Assembly (NCBI GenBank): GCA_017546785.1
Contig: JAFYRW010000042.1
Location: 1 to 64,000 of the forward strand
Length of the DNA stretch: 64,000 bases
Direction: 5' to 3'
Source: Bacteroidaceae bacterium
GTDB lineage: Bacteria; Bacteroidota; Bacteroidia; Bacteroidales; Bacteroidaceae
In this document: positions 44,553 to 53,609 of the stretch, one piece after another
How the letters are laid out: each line of letters begins with the position of its first letter
Position numbering within the stretch: position 1 is the first letter of the stretch
Program-made: the position numbers and the translations under genes
Notes under the pieces: model-generated
Database searches by the model: none
The model's input: only the letters and a program-made list of their open reading frames with translations
Told to the model about the DNA's origin: nothing

Positions 44553-45515
44553 TTAAATCCAGCTTGTGAGAATTTTCATATCTTCATTTGGATTGATATT
44601 CAATGCTGTAGCCGTTGCCGGTACAAGAATTGTCTCACCCTGTCTTATTGTTATGCTGTTACCGCTATTGTCGGTTATTGTGCCGCTTCCGGCGGTGCAT
44701 ATTACAACAACGAACGAATCAAGTTCTGCAAGGTCGATGCAGTGTTCTTTGCTGATGTTGTAGAGTGATGTTGTGAAATATTCACACGATGCAAGAGGCA
44801 CGCGGCAGTCGCGTGCATCCTCGTAGTGTGTACGATAGTCGGGAAGAACAGAATAGTCGATTGCAGCCTTGCTCAATTCAGTGTGTAGCTCACGAGGATT
44901 ACCGTTGGCATCGCAGCGGTTAAAGTCGTAGATGCGGTAGGTAATATTTGATGTCTGCTGAATCTCGGCAATGAATGCTCCTGCACCAATTGAGTGTACT
45001 CGTCCTGCGGGCAAGAAGAAAAGGTCTCCTGCGTGAATGTCATACTCTGCCAAAAGGTTGGTGATTGTATTGTCGGCAATGCTTGCCTCGTACTCCTCGG
45101 GAGTAACCTCCTTTGCAAAGCCCGAACGCAGGCGTGAGCCTGGCTCAGCATCTACTACGTACCACATTTCAGTCTTTCCTTTTGACTGGTGACGCTCCCA
45201 CGCCAATTTGTCGTCGGGGTGTACCTGAATAGATAGGTCCTCACGTGCGTCAATGAACTTTATGAGCAAAGGAAACTCATTGCCGAAGCGCTTGTAATTC
45301 TCTTTACCGAGCAAGAGGGCACCGTCGCGTTCGAGCAACTGGGGCAGAGTCATTCCTGCATCGGGGCCATCGGCAACAATCGACTCATTATCTTTTACTC
45401 CCGATATTTCCCAGCTTTCTCCCACCTGCTTCATATCAGATGCAATGCCTTTGAATGGGATAAGCTTCTCGCCTCCCCAAAGCATCGATTTTAAAATAGG
45501 TCTGAATTTGTACAT
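44553..45515 (-). CDS. manA: Mannose-6-phosphate isomerase, type I
   Basis: The 320-residue product is a short type I phosphomannose isomerase, interconverting mannose-6-phosphate and fructose-6-phosphate. Zinc-binding residues are visible in SIQVHPDDKLAWERH and KTEMWYVV, and in the loop GRVHSIGAGAFIAEIQQ that carries the third His. The start MYKFRPILKSMLWGGEKL is typical of the family. It lies downstream of the hexosaminidase gene (32-base gap), and may share its transcript. It would connect mannose released by glycan breakdown to glycolysis. Confidence 0.93.
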   Translation of the reverse strand: MYKFRPILKSMLWGGEKLIPFKGIASDMKQVGESWEISGVKDNESIVADGPDAGMTLPQLLERDGALLLGKENYKRFGNEFPLLIKFIDAREDLSIQVHPDDKLAWERHQSKGKTEMWYVVDAEPGSRLRSGFAKEVTPEEYEASIADNTITNLLAEYDIHAGDLFFLPAGRVHSIGAGAFIAEIQQTSNITYRIYDFNRCDANGNPRELHTELSKAAIDYSVLPDYRTHYEDARDCRVPLASCEYFTTSLYNISKEHCIDLAELDSFVVVICTAGSGTITDNSGNSITIRQGETILVPATATALNINPNEDMKILTSWI

Positions 45516-45547
45516 AATCTTTTATTATTTTACATGATGTTTATTAC

Positions 45548-47596
45548 TTATTTGACTACAATCTCATCGGTGAAGAGCCATCCGCCTTTTCTATCGCTTT
45601 TTGCCTCGTAGCGAATATAGCGTGCCTCGGTCTCTCCTTCCCAACCAAAATTCTTGAACGAGAGAGAGTCGTCCTCTACCACCTTATGCTCAATCTTTAC
45701 AAGCTCCTTGAAATTGCTGTTGTCGTCCGATGCCGATATTGTTACCTCACAGGGCATAAATATCCAGGGATTGCATATTTGCATAAAGTCGGCACCGACG
45801 AAGCTTATCTGCTGTTTCTCTTCGAGGTCAATGACAATGTCTATGCCTCCCTTGATGAATCCCTGCCATACTCCGTCGTTGTTGTTCCAACCGCCGTGCT
45901 TGCCATCGACAAGGGCTGTGTCGCCACCGGCAGCATAGCCGTCGTAGAAGGGTGAGCCCTCGGCGTATGTAGCCTTTTTACCTTTGGCAAGATGCTGTGA
46001 ATCCTGCTTTGCCGAAGGACGGTTACCAACCTCCTCGGCAAGGTTGAACGGGTTATATCCTTTGCTCTTAAGATGCTCCACAGCTGTAAGGGCTCTGTTG
46101 CGGAAACTCTCATATTCTCTTGTCTCCTGTGCGCTCCAGCCAATCTCGGCAATAGCAAGAATGCGGGGGTAAATCATTCTCTCCATATGCTCGGGAGTAG
46201 GGATATATTCGGCCCATAGGTTGGCCTGTATACCATACAACAGCTTCGCCTTATCCTGCTCAAGCTCCTCGGGTACAGGATTGTAGCTGTATACTTTTTC
46301 CAAAGGAAGGTAGCCACCGATAGCCTCGGGCTGTGTCTGTGGTGCATCCTGATACTGGTCGAAATAACAGTATGTTCCCGGCGACATAATAGCCTTGTGT
46401 CCCGATGCGATAGCCTCTAAGCCACCCTCTGTTCCTCGCCACGACATTACAGTAGCATTGGGGGCAAGGCCGCCGTCGAGAATCTCGTCCCAACCTATAA
46501 TCTGACGTCCTTTGCTGTTTACGAAACGCTCTATGCGCTGTATAAGATAGCTCTGCAACTCATCGACATCCTTTAGTCCCTCCTTTTTCATTCGTTTCTG
46601 ACAAAGAGGGCAAGAGGGCCACGATGTCTTTGTTGCCTCGTCTCCTCCAATGTGGATATACTCCGATGGGAAAAGTTCTATTACCTCGCTCAACACATTC
46701 TCGAGAAACTCGAATGTCTTTTCGTTTCCTACACAAAAGTCCGCTTGTTTGTAGGGCTCGTGTGTACACGAAATTTCGGGGTAGGCAGTTAGTGCCTCCT
46801 CGCTGTGTGCAGGCATCTCAATCTCGGGGATAATGGTAATATGACGTTCGGCGGCGTAAGCAACAATCTCGCGAATATCATCTTGTGTGAAATATCCTCC
46901 GTGAGCATTCTCGGCGTCCTCCTCTACATAAAGGCGTCCGTTGTTCCACCAGTCTTTCCATATTGGTCTGTCTCTCCAGGCTCCCAATTGTGTGAGTCTG
47001 GGGTATTTCTTAATCTCGATGCGCCAGCCTGCAGCATCGGTGAGATGAAGGTGCAGACGGTTCATCTTGTAGTATGCAAGAGCGTCTATCTGCTTTTTTA
47101 CAAACTCCTTGTCAAAGAAATGACGGCTGACGTCGAGCATCATTCCGCGATAGGCGAAGCGAGGCTCGTCGGTGATACTGCCGAAAGGCACTCCTCCTTC
47201 ATTCTCGATGCATTGCAGCACAGTCTGTAGGCCATAGAAAAGACCGGCCTCGCTTGTGGCTGCTATCGATACACCATTTTTGTCGGTTGTTATGCTGTAG
47301 CCCTCAGCCGATGATACTCCCTCAAGCGACTTTATAAGTTTAAGGTGCAGAGTGTTCTCTGTTGCATCGTCGGCAATTGTCAATGCCAATGCTGTTGTTG
47401 CAATATAATCGGCGAGGCGTTTCTTGCACTCCTCGGGTGCCTCTACCGACAATTTGCTATTCTTGTCGAATTTGAATACTTTGTCGAACAATGCATATTC
47501 CACAGGGCGTGGAATTACATTTATTTCTGCTTTGCGAGTATGTGTACAGGCAACGATCAGTAATGTCATAAAAACTATAAGCAAGCTTTTTTTCAT
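45548..47596 (-). CDS. GH20 beta-N-acetylhexosaminidase lipoprotein
   Basis: The 682-residue product has lipobox IVAC (Cys17), an N-terminal GH20b domain (about 25-145), the GH20 barrel (about 146-500) and a C-terminal beta-sandwich of about 140 residues that looks like an F5/8-type carbohydrate-binding module. Catalytic residues are the Asp-Glu pair in HIGGDEATKTSW (D319, E320). Supporting motifs are FAYRGMMLDVSRHFF, LHLHLTDAAGWRIEI and PEIEMPAHSEEA. It removes terminal GlcNAc or GalNAc from host or bacterial glycans at the cell surface or in the periplasm by substrate-assisted catalysis. It is 17 bases downstream of metA. Confidence 0.94.
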   Translation of the reverse strand: MKKSLLIVFMTLLIVACTHTRKAEINVIPRPVEYALFDKVFKFDKNSKLSVEAPEECKKRLADYIATTALALTIADDATENTLHLKLIKSLEGVSSAEGYSITTDKNGVSIAATSEAGLFYGLQTVLQCIENEGGVPFGSITDEPRFAYRGMMLDVSRHFFDKEFVKKQIDALAYYKMNRLHLHLTDAAGWRIEIKKYPRLTQLGAWRDRPIWKDWWNNGRLYVEEDAENAHGGYFTQDDIREIVAYAAERHITIIPEIEMPAHSEEALTAYPEISCTHEPYKQADFCVGNEKTFEFLENVLSEVIELFPSEYIHIGGDEATKTSWPSCPLCQKRMKKEGLKDVDELQSYLIQRIERFVNSKGRQIIGWDEILDGGLAPNATVMSWRGTEGGLEAIASGHKAIMSPGTYCYFDQYQDAPQTQPEAIGGYLPLEKVYSYNPVPEELEQDKAKLLYGIQANLWAEYIPTPEHMERMIYPRILAIAEIGWSAQETREYESFRNRALTAVEHLKSKGYNPFNLAEEVGNRPSAKQDSQHLAKGKKATYAEGSPFYDGYAAGGDTALVDGKHGGWNNNDGVWQGFIKGGIDIVIDLEEKQQISFVGADFMQICNPWIFMPCEVTISASDDNSNFKELVKIEHKVVEDDSLSFKNFGWEGETEARYIRYEAKSDRKGGWLFTDEIVVK

Positions 47597-47613
47597 AGTC
47601 TATAATATTTGCT

Positions 47614-48492
47614 TTATTTCTTTACATAATATCTTATCCAGTTGCAGAATAGCTTGCGTGCCTCATTCTGCCAACGACCAACGGGCGGTAGCTGTGGGTT
47701 GTTGTTTGTGTAGTAATTCAGAGGAAGTTCTATGGGCAATCCCTTGGAGACGTCTCGTTTGTACTCTTCATCGAGCGTGTATAGCGGATATTCGGAGTGT
47801 CCTGTCACAAAAAAGTTGCGTGTGCCCTTCTCCTGCATTATATACACTCCCGAACTGTCCGACTCCGACAATAGCTCAATGCGATTCTCGGCAAGGACAT
47901 CATTGCGGTATACGTTCGTGTGTCGGCTGTGCGGAACAAAGAATTCGGCCTTGAACCCCTCGAACAGAGGATAGTCACGACGCAATATATAGTGCGGGAA
48001 TATTCCGAACATCTTGTTGGGGAGAAGATGTTTCTGTATTCCGAACTTTTGATAGAGTCCGGCCTGTGCGGCCCAACAGATGAACAATGTAGATGTTACA
48101 TTACTTTTGGCCCACTCGAAAATGTCGCACAGCTCCTGCCAATAGGTAACATCCTCGAACTCAATCTTCTCGATGGGTGCTCCTGTTATTATTAGTCCGT
48201 CGAAGCGGCTGCTACGCAATTCGTTGAATCCTTTGTAGTAGCGCTGCATATGTTCTGGGGCAGTATGCTTTGGAGTATGAGTGTCCAATTTCATCAAGGT
48301 AAGCTCTATCTCTTCGCTCGATGAGGCTAGTATGCGTATGAAGTCCTTTTCGGTAGTCTCCTTCATAGGCATAAGATTCAATAGTGCAATGCGCTGAGTA
48401 TTGTCCGTAACCGTGTTAAGCTCGGTTACAGATACTCCTTCTGCTTTTATTGCATCGAAGGCCGGTAGTCCTGTTGGTACTTTTATAGGCAT
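47614..48492 (-). CDS. metA: Homoserine O-acyltransferase (MetA fold), predicted acetyl-CoA type
   Basis: The 292-residue product is a class-I glutamine-amidotransferase-fold MetA enzyme that acylates homoserine for methionine synthesis. The nucleophile is C139 in LFICWAAQAG, and the catalytic dyad His and Glu lie in YTLDEEYKRD and GHSEYPLY. At the position corresponding to E. coli residue 111 (Gly for succinyl-CoA) this protein has Glu108 (GAPIEKIEFEDV). The Glu form is reported for homoserine O-acetyltransferases of this fold, so O-acetylhomoserine is the likely product. It acts directly after the homoserine dehydrogenase reaction of ThrA, encoded 8 kb away. It follows the M13 peptidase by 10 bases. 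Confidence 0.93.
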   Translation of the reverse strand: MPIKVPTGLPAFDAIKAEGVSVTELNTVTDNTQRIALLNLMPMKETTEKDFIRILASSSEEIELTLMKLDTHTPKHTAPEHMQRYYKGFNELRSSRFDGLIITGAPIEKIEFEDVTYWQELCDIFEWAKSNVTSTLFICWAAQAGLYQKFGIQKHLLPNKMFGIFPHYILRRDYPLFEGFKAEFFVPHSRHTNVYRNDVLAENRIELLSESDSSGVYIMQEKGTRNFFVTGHSEYPLYTLDEEYKRDVSKGLPIELPLNYYTNNNPQLPPVGRWQNEARKLFCNWIRYYVKK

Positions 48493-48502
48493 ATTCTGTT
48501 TT

Positions 48503-50530
48503 TTACCAAATATTCAATCGTTGTTCGGTGGGTATAAACATTGGGTCTTTCTCTGTTATTCCGAATGCTGTATACCAATCGTCAATGTGCGGCAATGTGC
48601 CGTTTACACGCCAGCGTCCCAAAGAGTGAGGGTCGCTCTTTGTGCGACGGTGAATCTCCTCAGTGCGTATGTTTCCTGCCCACACATTAGAGTATGCAAG
48701 GTAGAATCGCTGGTCGGGAGTAAAGCCGTCTATGACAGGAAGTTTCTGCTCCTTTGTGGCGTTGCGGAACGCCTGCATTGCAATTGTGAGGCCACCGTGG
48801 TCGGCAATATTCTCGCCAACGGTAAGCTCGCCGTTTGCCATAAGGCCGGGCAATAGCTCAATTTTGTTGAAATAATCTATGATTACCTGTGTACGCTCGT
48901 TGAAGCTCTCGGAATCCTCGGTGCTCCACCAATCCTTAAAGTTACCGTCCTTGTCGAAATGACGACCCTGATCGTCGAATCCGTGTGTCATTTCGTGTCC
49001 TATTACAACGCCTATCGCTCCGTAGTTGAAGGCATCGTCGGCATTCATATCAAAGAAGGGATATTGAAGAATTCCGGCGGGGAAGCAAATTTCGTTTGTG
49101 GTGGGATTGTAGTAGGCATTCACCGTCTGAGGAGTCATAAACCACTCATCGCGGTCCACGGGCTTGTTGAGCTTGCGCGATACGTGGTCGTCCCAACCGA
49201 ATCGTGAAATGTTGCGGCAATTCTCGAAATAGCTGAGTGACGGGTCTATGATAAGTTTGCTGTAATCCTTCCATTTGTCGGGGTAACCGATCTTTACGCT
49301 GAATGTTGATAGCTTCTCGTGGGCAGCCTTCTTTGTAGACTCGCTCATCCACTCTTGAGCGTCAATGCGCTGGCCTAATGCTATCTGCAGATTCTTTACA
49401 AGGTCCACCATACGTTCCTTTGCAGCAGGGGGGAAATATTTCTCAACGTAAAGCTCACCGATAATCTCGCCTAAAGAGCCGTTTACAATGTTGAGCGCTC
49501 TTTTCCAACGGGGCTGCTGCTCTTGACGTCCGCTTATTGTGCGACCGTAAAAGTCAAAATTTTGAGCGTCAATCTCGTCACAAAGCTCATTGGCAGTACT
49601 GTTTATAATGCTCCACTGCATATAGGCCTTAAGTTCGTCGAGCGGCAGTTCCGATACAATTCGGCCAACCTCCTTTATTGCCTCGGGCTGTGCAACATCT
49701 ACCTTCACAAGGCCGCTGATGCCTGTGTTCTCAAAGAATGTGTCCCAATTGATATTGCTGAAATTCTCCTTTAATTCGTTGTAAGACATTTTGTTGTAGT
49801 TGGCAGCGTGGTCGCGAAGCTCAACGTTGTTCTTTGACTTTTCGGCGATGAGAGTCTCAATCTTTACCACAGCCTGCATATTTTTCTGAGCCTCCTGCTC
49901 TGAGAATCCGCAAAGAGTGAACATCTTTGTTATATGCTCACTGAATTTGTTGCGTATGTTCACTGTTGCCTCGTCATTGTCAAAGTAGTACTCTTTTCCG
50001 GGGAGCGATAGTCCTGCCTGATATATTCCCAAGAGATTCTCGTTGCTGTTCATCATATCAGCGCCAATGCCTACGCCAAAGAAACTGCCTATTCCTTCGC
50101 GCATAAATGTTGCAGCCAATGGTAGAATCTCGCTTCTATCTTTTATCGATGCAACAGCCTCGAGCATAGGAACAATAGGCTCATAGCCCATCTTGTTGCG
50201 CAGTGTGCTGTCCATTGCCATATTGTAAAGGTCGCCCACCTTCTGTGCGTTGCTGCCAAACTCGCCACTGTTCTTTGCCTGCTCCAATACAAGCTCCTGC
50301 AACTGCTTGCGGTTATTCTCGGCAAGCTCGTCGAATTGACCGTAACGGGCATACTCGTCGGTCAATGGATGATTCTTATTCCAGCCTCCTGTCGCATATT
50401 CAAAAAAGTCGGTGCCTCTGTCGGCAGAGAGGTTCAAATTATTAAGATCTATTTTCGATTCCATAGGTTTTTCTGTTGTAGTGCAGGCAACAAATGTAGC
50501 TGCTGCCAAATAATAAATAACTCTTTTCAT
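48503..50530 (-). CDS. M13-family zinc endopeptidase lipoprotein (PepO-like)
   Basis: The ATG at 50530 is chosen over a TTG one codon earlier. The product of about 675 residues has lipobox FVAC, the M13 N-terminal helical domain and a C-terminal catalytic domain. The zinc site is VIGHEMTHGFDDQGRHFDKDG (HExxH), and the third ligand Glu lies in TVGENIADHGGLTIA. Substrate-binding NAYYNPTTNEICFPAGILQ and the end PTEQRLNIW are normal for neprilysin-like bacterial enzymes, which cleave oligopeptides. It would act outside the inner membrane. It follows the ABC-F gene by 7 bases. Confidence 0.95.
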   Translation of the reverse strand: MKRVIYYLAAATFVACTTTEKPMESKIDLNNLNLSADRGTDFFEYATGGWNKNHPLTDEYARYGQFDELAENNRKQLQELVLEQAKNSGEFGSNAQKVGDLYNMAMDSTLRNKMGYEPIVPMLEAVASIKDRSEILPLAATFMREGIGSFFGVGIGADMMNSNENLLGIYQAGLSLPGKEYYFDNDEATVNIRNKFSEHITKMFTLCGFSEQEAQKNMQAVVKIETLIAEKSKNNVELRDHAANYNKMSYNELKENFSNINWDTFFENTGISGLVKVDVAQPEAIKEVGRIVSELPLDELKAYMQWSIINSTANELCDEIDAQNFDFYGRTISGRQEQQPRWKRALNIVNGSLGEIIGELYVEKYFPPAAKERMVDLVKNLQIALGQRIDAQEWMSESTKKAAHEKLSTFSVKIGYPDKWKDYSKLIIDPSLSYFENCRNISRFGWDDHVSRKLNKPVDRDEWFMTPQTVNAYYNPTTNEICFPAGILQYPFFDMNADDAFNYGAIGVVIGHEMTHGFDDQGRHFDKDGNFKDWWSTEDSESFNERTQVIIDYFNKIELLPGLMANGELTVGENIADHGGLTIAMQAFRNATKEQKLPVIDGFTPDQRFYLAYSNVWAGNIRTEEIHRRTKSDPHSLGRWRVNGTLPHIDDWYTAFGITEKDPMFIPTEQRLNIW

Positions 50531-50537
50531 CAATATC

Positions 50538-52472
50538 TTATTGTAATTTTTCTAATTCTTCCATACTCTTCTCCCACTCGCTCTCCGCGTCGGCAAGCTC
50601 CTTCTTTAGAGTAGCGTAATGCTCGAAATTCGCTTGTGTGCTACCCTCGGGAGTACTCATAATCTCTTCGAGAGCAGTAATTTCGGCTGATATATTGTTT
50701 ACCTTCTCTTCGCACTCTTCTACTGCACGCTCAATCTTGCGGCGCTGCTTCTGCATCTGCTTTTCTGCCTCGTAGCTTAGACGGCTTTCGTTGGCAGCAG
50801 GCTTTGTCGCTGTAGCTGCCGGCGCACTCTGACTCTTGCTCAAAGAGAGTGCCTCGTTTATGTTGTCTGCATTCTTTGATGCAAGATAGTCGTATATTCC
50901 TCCTAAATGTTCGCGTACCTTACCGTCACCAAACTCGTAGACCTTTGTTACAAGGCCGTCGAGGAATTGTCTGTCGTGGCTGACTATAATTACAGTGCCG
51001 TCAAAATCGCGGATGGCATCTTTAAGCACATCTTTCGACTGCATATCAAGATGGTTGGTCGGCTCGTCCAAGATAAGCAGGTTCATCTGCTGCAGTAGCA
51101 GACGTATCATTGCCAGACGGCTGCGCTCGCCTCCCGACAGCACGCGTACCTGCTTTTCTGACGCTTCGCCGCCGAACATAAAGGCTCCCAGAATATCGCG
51201 TATGCGCAGACGGATATCACCTGTGGCAACATTGTCAATTGTCTGGAATACCGTGAGATTCTCATCGAGCAATTGCGCCTGATGCTGTGCAAAATATGCT
51301 GTCTGCACATTGTGGCCTATCGTTATCTTGCCACCGTGCTCAAGCTCCTGCAATATGCAGCGTACGAGCGTGGTCTTTCCCTCGCCGTTGCGTCCCACAA
51401 AAGCAACCTTTTCGCCACGGTTGATGGTGAAATTGACCCCCTCAAAGACTGTATGCTCCCCGAACGACTTTTTTACATCGTCGCAAATTACCGGGTAGTT
51501 TCCGCTACGGGTGGCAGGCGCAAAGCGCAGGCGCAGACGGCTGGTATCCTCCTCATCAATCTCAATGGGGACAATCTTTTCCAGCTGCTTTATTCGGCTC
51601 TGTACCTGTACAGCCTTTGTTGGCTTGTATCGGAAACGCTCTATAAACTCTTTAATGTCGGCAATCTCCTTTTGCTGATTCTCGTAGGCGCGTATCTGCT
51701 GTTCGCGTCGCTCCTTGCGTGTCTCCATAAATTTGTCGTAGGAGAGCTTATAGTCGTAAATGCGTCCGCAGGATAGTTCAATGGTGCGGTTGGTGACAGC
51801 ATTCAGGAATGCTCTATCGTGACTCACAAGCAATACTGCATTGCTGCTGCGTGCAAGGAATTGCTCCAGCCATTGGATACTCTCAATGTCAAGATGGTTA
51901 GTAGGCTCGTCGAGCAGTAATACGTCGGGGTGTCGCAATAGCAATTTTGCAAGCTCTATACGCATACGCCATCCTCCGCTGAATTCGCTTGTGGGACGGG
52001 TAAAGTCGCTACGGCGGAATCCTAATCCTGTAAGAGCACGCTCAATCTCAGCTTCGTAGTGAGTACCTCCCATCATAGTGAACTGCTCGTTAAGATGGGT
52101 GTAGTCCTCTATAATGCGTTGATAATCCTCGCTTTCGTAATCCTCGCGTGTAGACAGCAACTCATTCATCCTGTTTAGCTCGGCCTCCATTTCGTGAATG
52201 TGCTCGAATGCCTGCTCGGCCTCCTGGAATACCGTGCGACCGTCAATGTGCTTCATTACCTGAGGAAGATAGCCTATGCTTATATTTCTCTGCTTTGATA
52301 TTGCACCGTCGCTCGGCGATTGTATTCCTGCGAGAATTTTAAGCAATGTACTCTTGCCCGCACCATTCTTTCCTACAAGAGCAATGCGGTCCTTTTTGTT
52401 TATAATAAAGCTTACATCGTGAAACAAATTAGTTCCACCAAAGTCTACGCGTATGTTGTCTACAGATATCAA
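50538..52472 (-). CDS. ABC-F family ATPase (Uup/EttA-like)
   Basis: The 644-residue product carries two ABC domains and no membrane segments, as in ABC-F proteins that act on ribosomes. Walker A: GKNGAGKST and GRNGEGKTT. Signatures: FSGGWRMR and LSGGERSR. Walker B: LLLDEPTNHLD and LILDEPTNHLD. A charged inter-domain linker (about 240-310, KPTKAVQVQSRIKQLEKI) and a C-terminal coiled coil (about 560-640) are present, the last as in Uup. The first codon is TTG at 52472; no in-frame ATG is better placed. A promoter box lies at 52499-52506. Resistance or a general translation role cannot be told apart. Confidence 0.93.
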   Translation of the reverse strand: MISVDNIRVDFGGTNLFHDVSFIINKKDRIALVGKNGAGKSTLLKILAGIQSPSDGAISKQRNISIGYLPQVMKHIDGRTVFQEAEQAFEHIHEMEAELNRMNELLSTREDYESEDYQRIIEDYTHLNEQFTMMGGTHYEAEIERALTGLGFRRSDFTRPTSEFSGGWRMRIELAKLLLRHPDVLLLDEPTNHLDIESIQWLEQFLARSSNAVLLVSHDRAFLNAVTNRTIELSCGRIYDYKLSYDKFMETRKERREQQIRAYENQQKEIADIKEFIERFRYKPTKAVQVQSRIKQLEKIVPIEIDEEDTSRLRLRFAPATRSGNYPVICDDVKKSFGEHTVFEGVNFTINRGEKVAFVGRNGEGKTTLVRCILQELEHGGKITIGHNVQTAYFAQHQAQLLDENLTVFQTIDNVATGDIRLRIRDILGAFMFGGEASEKQVRVLSGGERSRLAMIRLLLQQMNLLILDEPTNHLDMQSKDVLKDAIRDFDGTVIIVSHDRQFLDGLVTKVYEFGDGKVREHLGGIYDYLASKNADNINEALSLSKSQSAPAATATKPAANESRLSYEAEKQMQKQRRKIERAVEECEEKVNNISAEITALEEIMSTPEGSTQANFEHYATLKKELADAESEWEKSMEELEKLQ

Positions 52473-52498
52473 TTTTAATTAAATTATATATATGCTTG

Positions 52499-52529
52499 CG
52501 AAGATACTCTTTTTAATTGATAAATGCAA
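52499..52529 (-). promoter_or_regulatory. Probable promoter of the ABC-F gene
   Basis: Minus strand: TTGC (52526-52529), 19 bases, TATCTTCG (52499-52506), then the TTG start 26 bases on. It faces the plus-strand box at 52547. Confidence 0.45.
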
Positions 52530-52546
52530 GTTCTTGATATTTTGCT

Positions 52547-52554
52547 TATCTTCG
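52547..52554 (+). promoter_or_regulatory. Promoter -7 box (TATCTTCG) for the LRR gene
   Basis: TATCTTCG followed by C, 22 bases before the ATG at 52576. The -33 region is unclear. Confidence 0.4.
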
Positions 52555-52575
52555 CACCGAAAATAGTTTTTTACA

Positions 52576-53538
52576 ATGATAGCTACTGTAGATAAAATAA
52601 AGTATGAATTTTCGGTGGCCGACAGATGCGCTGCTGTGTTGAACGATAGATATTCTGGTTCGTTACGTGTGCCCTCTTACGTTACGTATGATGGTGTGAA
52701 TTACGAGGTTACGGCAGTGTCGGAAAAGGCTTTTGCCGCTTGCGACTCTCTTGTCGAGATTGTTCTTGGCGATGAGATTCGCGCTGTAGGTGCTGAGGCT
52801 TTTGCCGGTTGCACTGCACTCAAAAAAGTTGTATTCGGTAGCAAACTGATGCTTCTTGGAGCAGCCGCCTTTTCGGGTTGTACCTCTTTAGAGTCGATAG
52901 AATTGCCCGAAAATCTGCTTTCTATAGAACCGTCGCTTTTCGATGGCTGCAAGGCACTGCGTGCAGTGGTGGTAGGCTCATCGGTCGATGGGGTAGGCGA
53001 GTATGCTTTTTGCGGTTGTGAATCGTTGCAGGAAATAGCGCTTCCCGATGGTGTTAAATATATTGATGGCTGGGCTTTTAGAGGCTGTCGTTCTCTTAAA
53101 AACATAAAAATTCCAGTCTCTGTAAAAGAGATTCGAAAGGGGGCATTCTGGGAGTGTGAATCGTTTACCGAATTTTCCGTTCCATCAACTCTGAACAATA
53201 TTGAACAGGGACTTTTCGGCAATTGTTCTTCTCTCGAAAAGATAGAAATTCCCGAAACGATCCTGAATGTAGGTTACGGGGCCTTTTACAATTGTTCGTC
53301 GCTAAAGGAGCTTACATTGCCATCGTCGCTGCAGGCTGTTGGTGAGCAGGCTCTGCGTGGTTGCTCTTCACTTAAAAAGTTTACAATGCTCTCTACGGTG
53401 GCTCCAATGTGCAGCAGGGATATTGCCGATACAAAGGTTTATTCCGATGCAACGTTGTATGTTCCAAAGGATTGCGTGGGCGAGTATGGCTTTGCGCGAA
53501 TATGGGATAAATTTGCCAATGTCGAAGAGATAGCCTGA
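52576..53538 (+). CDS. BspA-type leucine-rich repeat protein without signal peptide
   Basis: The 320-residue product starts with a BspA-like cap (KIKYEFSVADRCAAVLND...YSGSLRVPSYVTYDGVNYEVTAV). It continues with about nine 23-residue LRR_5 repeats of the form AFxGCxSLxxIxLPxxLxxIG (residues 50-285), ending in VYSDATLYVPKDC. There is no signal peptide, and an in-frame TAG at 52564-52566 rules out an upstream extension. BspA-family proteins are usually surface proteins that bind host or bacterial partners. This one would stay in the cytoplasm unless exported in another way. It stands alone between its promoter and a terminator at 53557. Confidence 0.88.
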   Translation: MIATVDKIKYEFSVADRCAAVLNDRYSGSLRVPSYVTYDGVNYEVTAVSEKAFAACDSLVEIVLGDEIRAVGAEAFAGCTALKKVVFGSKLMLLGAAAFSGCTSLESIELPENLLSIEPSLFDGCKALRAVVVGSSVDGVGEYAFCGCESLQEIALPDGVKYIDGWAFRGCRSLKNIKIPVSVKEIRKGAFWECESFTEFSVPSTLNNIEQGLFGNCSSLEKIEIPETILNVGYGAFYNCSSLKELTLPSSLQAVGEQALRGCSSLKKFTMLSTVAPMCSRDIADTKVYSDATLYVPKDCVGEYGFARIWDKFANVEEIA

Positions 53539-53556
53539 CAGGCAATAGTGTAGAAT

Positions 53557-53588
53557 AAAAAATGCTCCCCGAAAAGGGAGCATTTTTT
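53557..53588. terminator. Bidirectional terminator
   Basis: A 13-bp perfect stem (53557-53569 with 53576-53588), loop CGAAAA, A-tract and T-tract at the ends, between convergent stops at 53538 (+) and 53610 (-). Confidence 0.85.
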
Positions 53589-53609
53589 TGTTGTATAAAT
53601 ATTCGTTGA

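Noticed and set aside
52576-53538. LRR repeats as a DNA repeat array or CRISPR-like element
   Set aside because: The periodicity is 69 bases and is explained by 23-residue protein repeats with diverged codons; no conserved DNA repeats with spacers.
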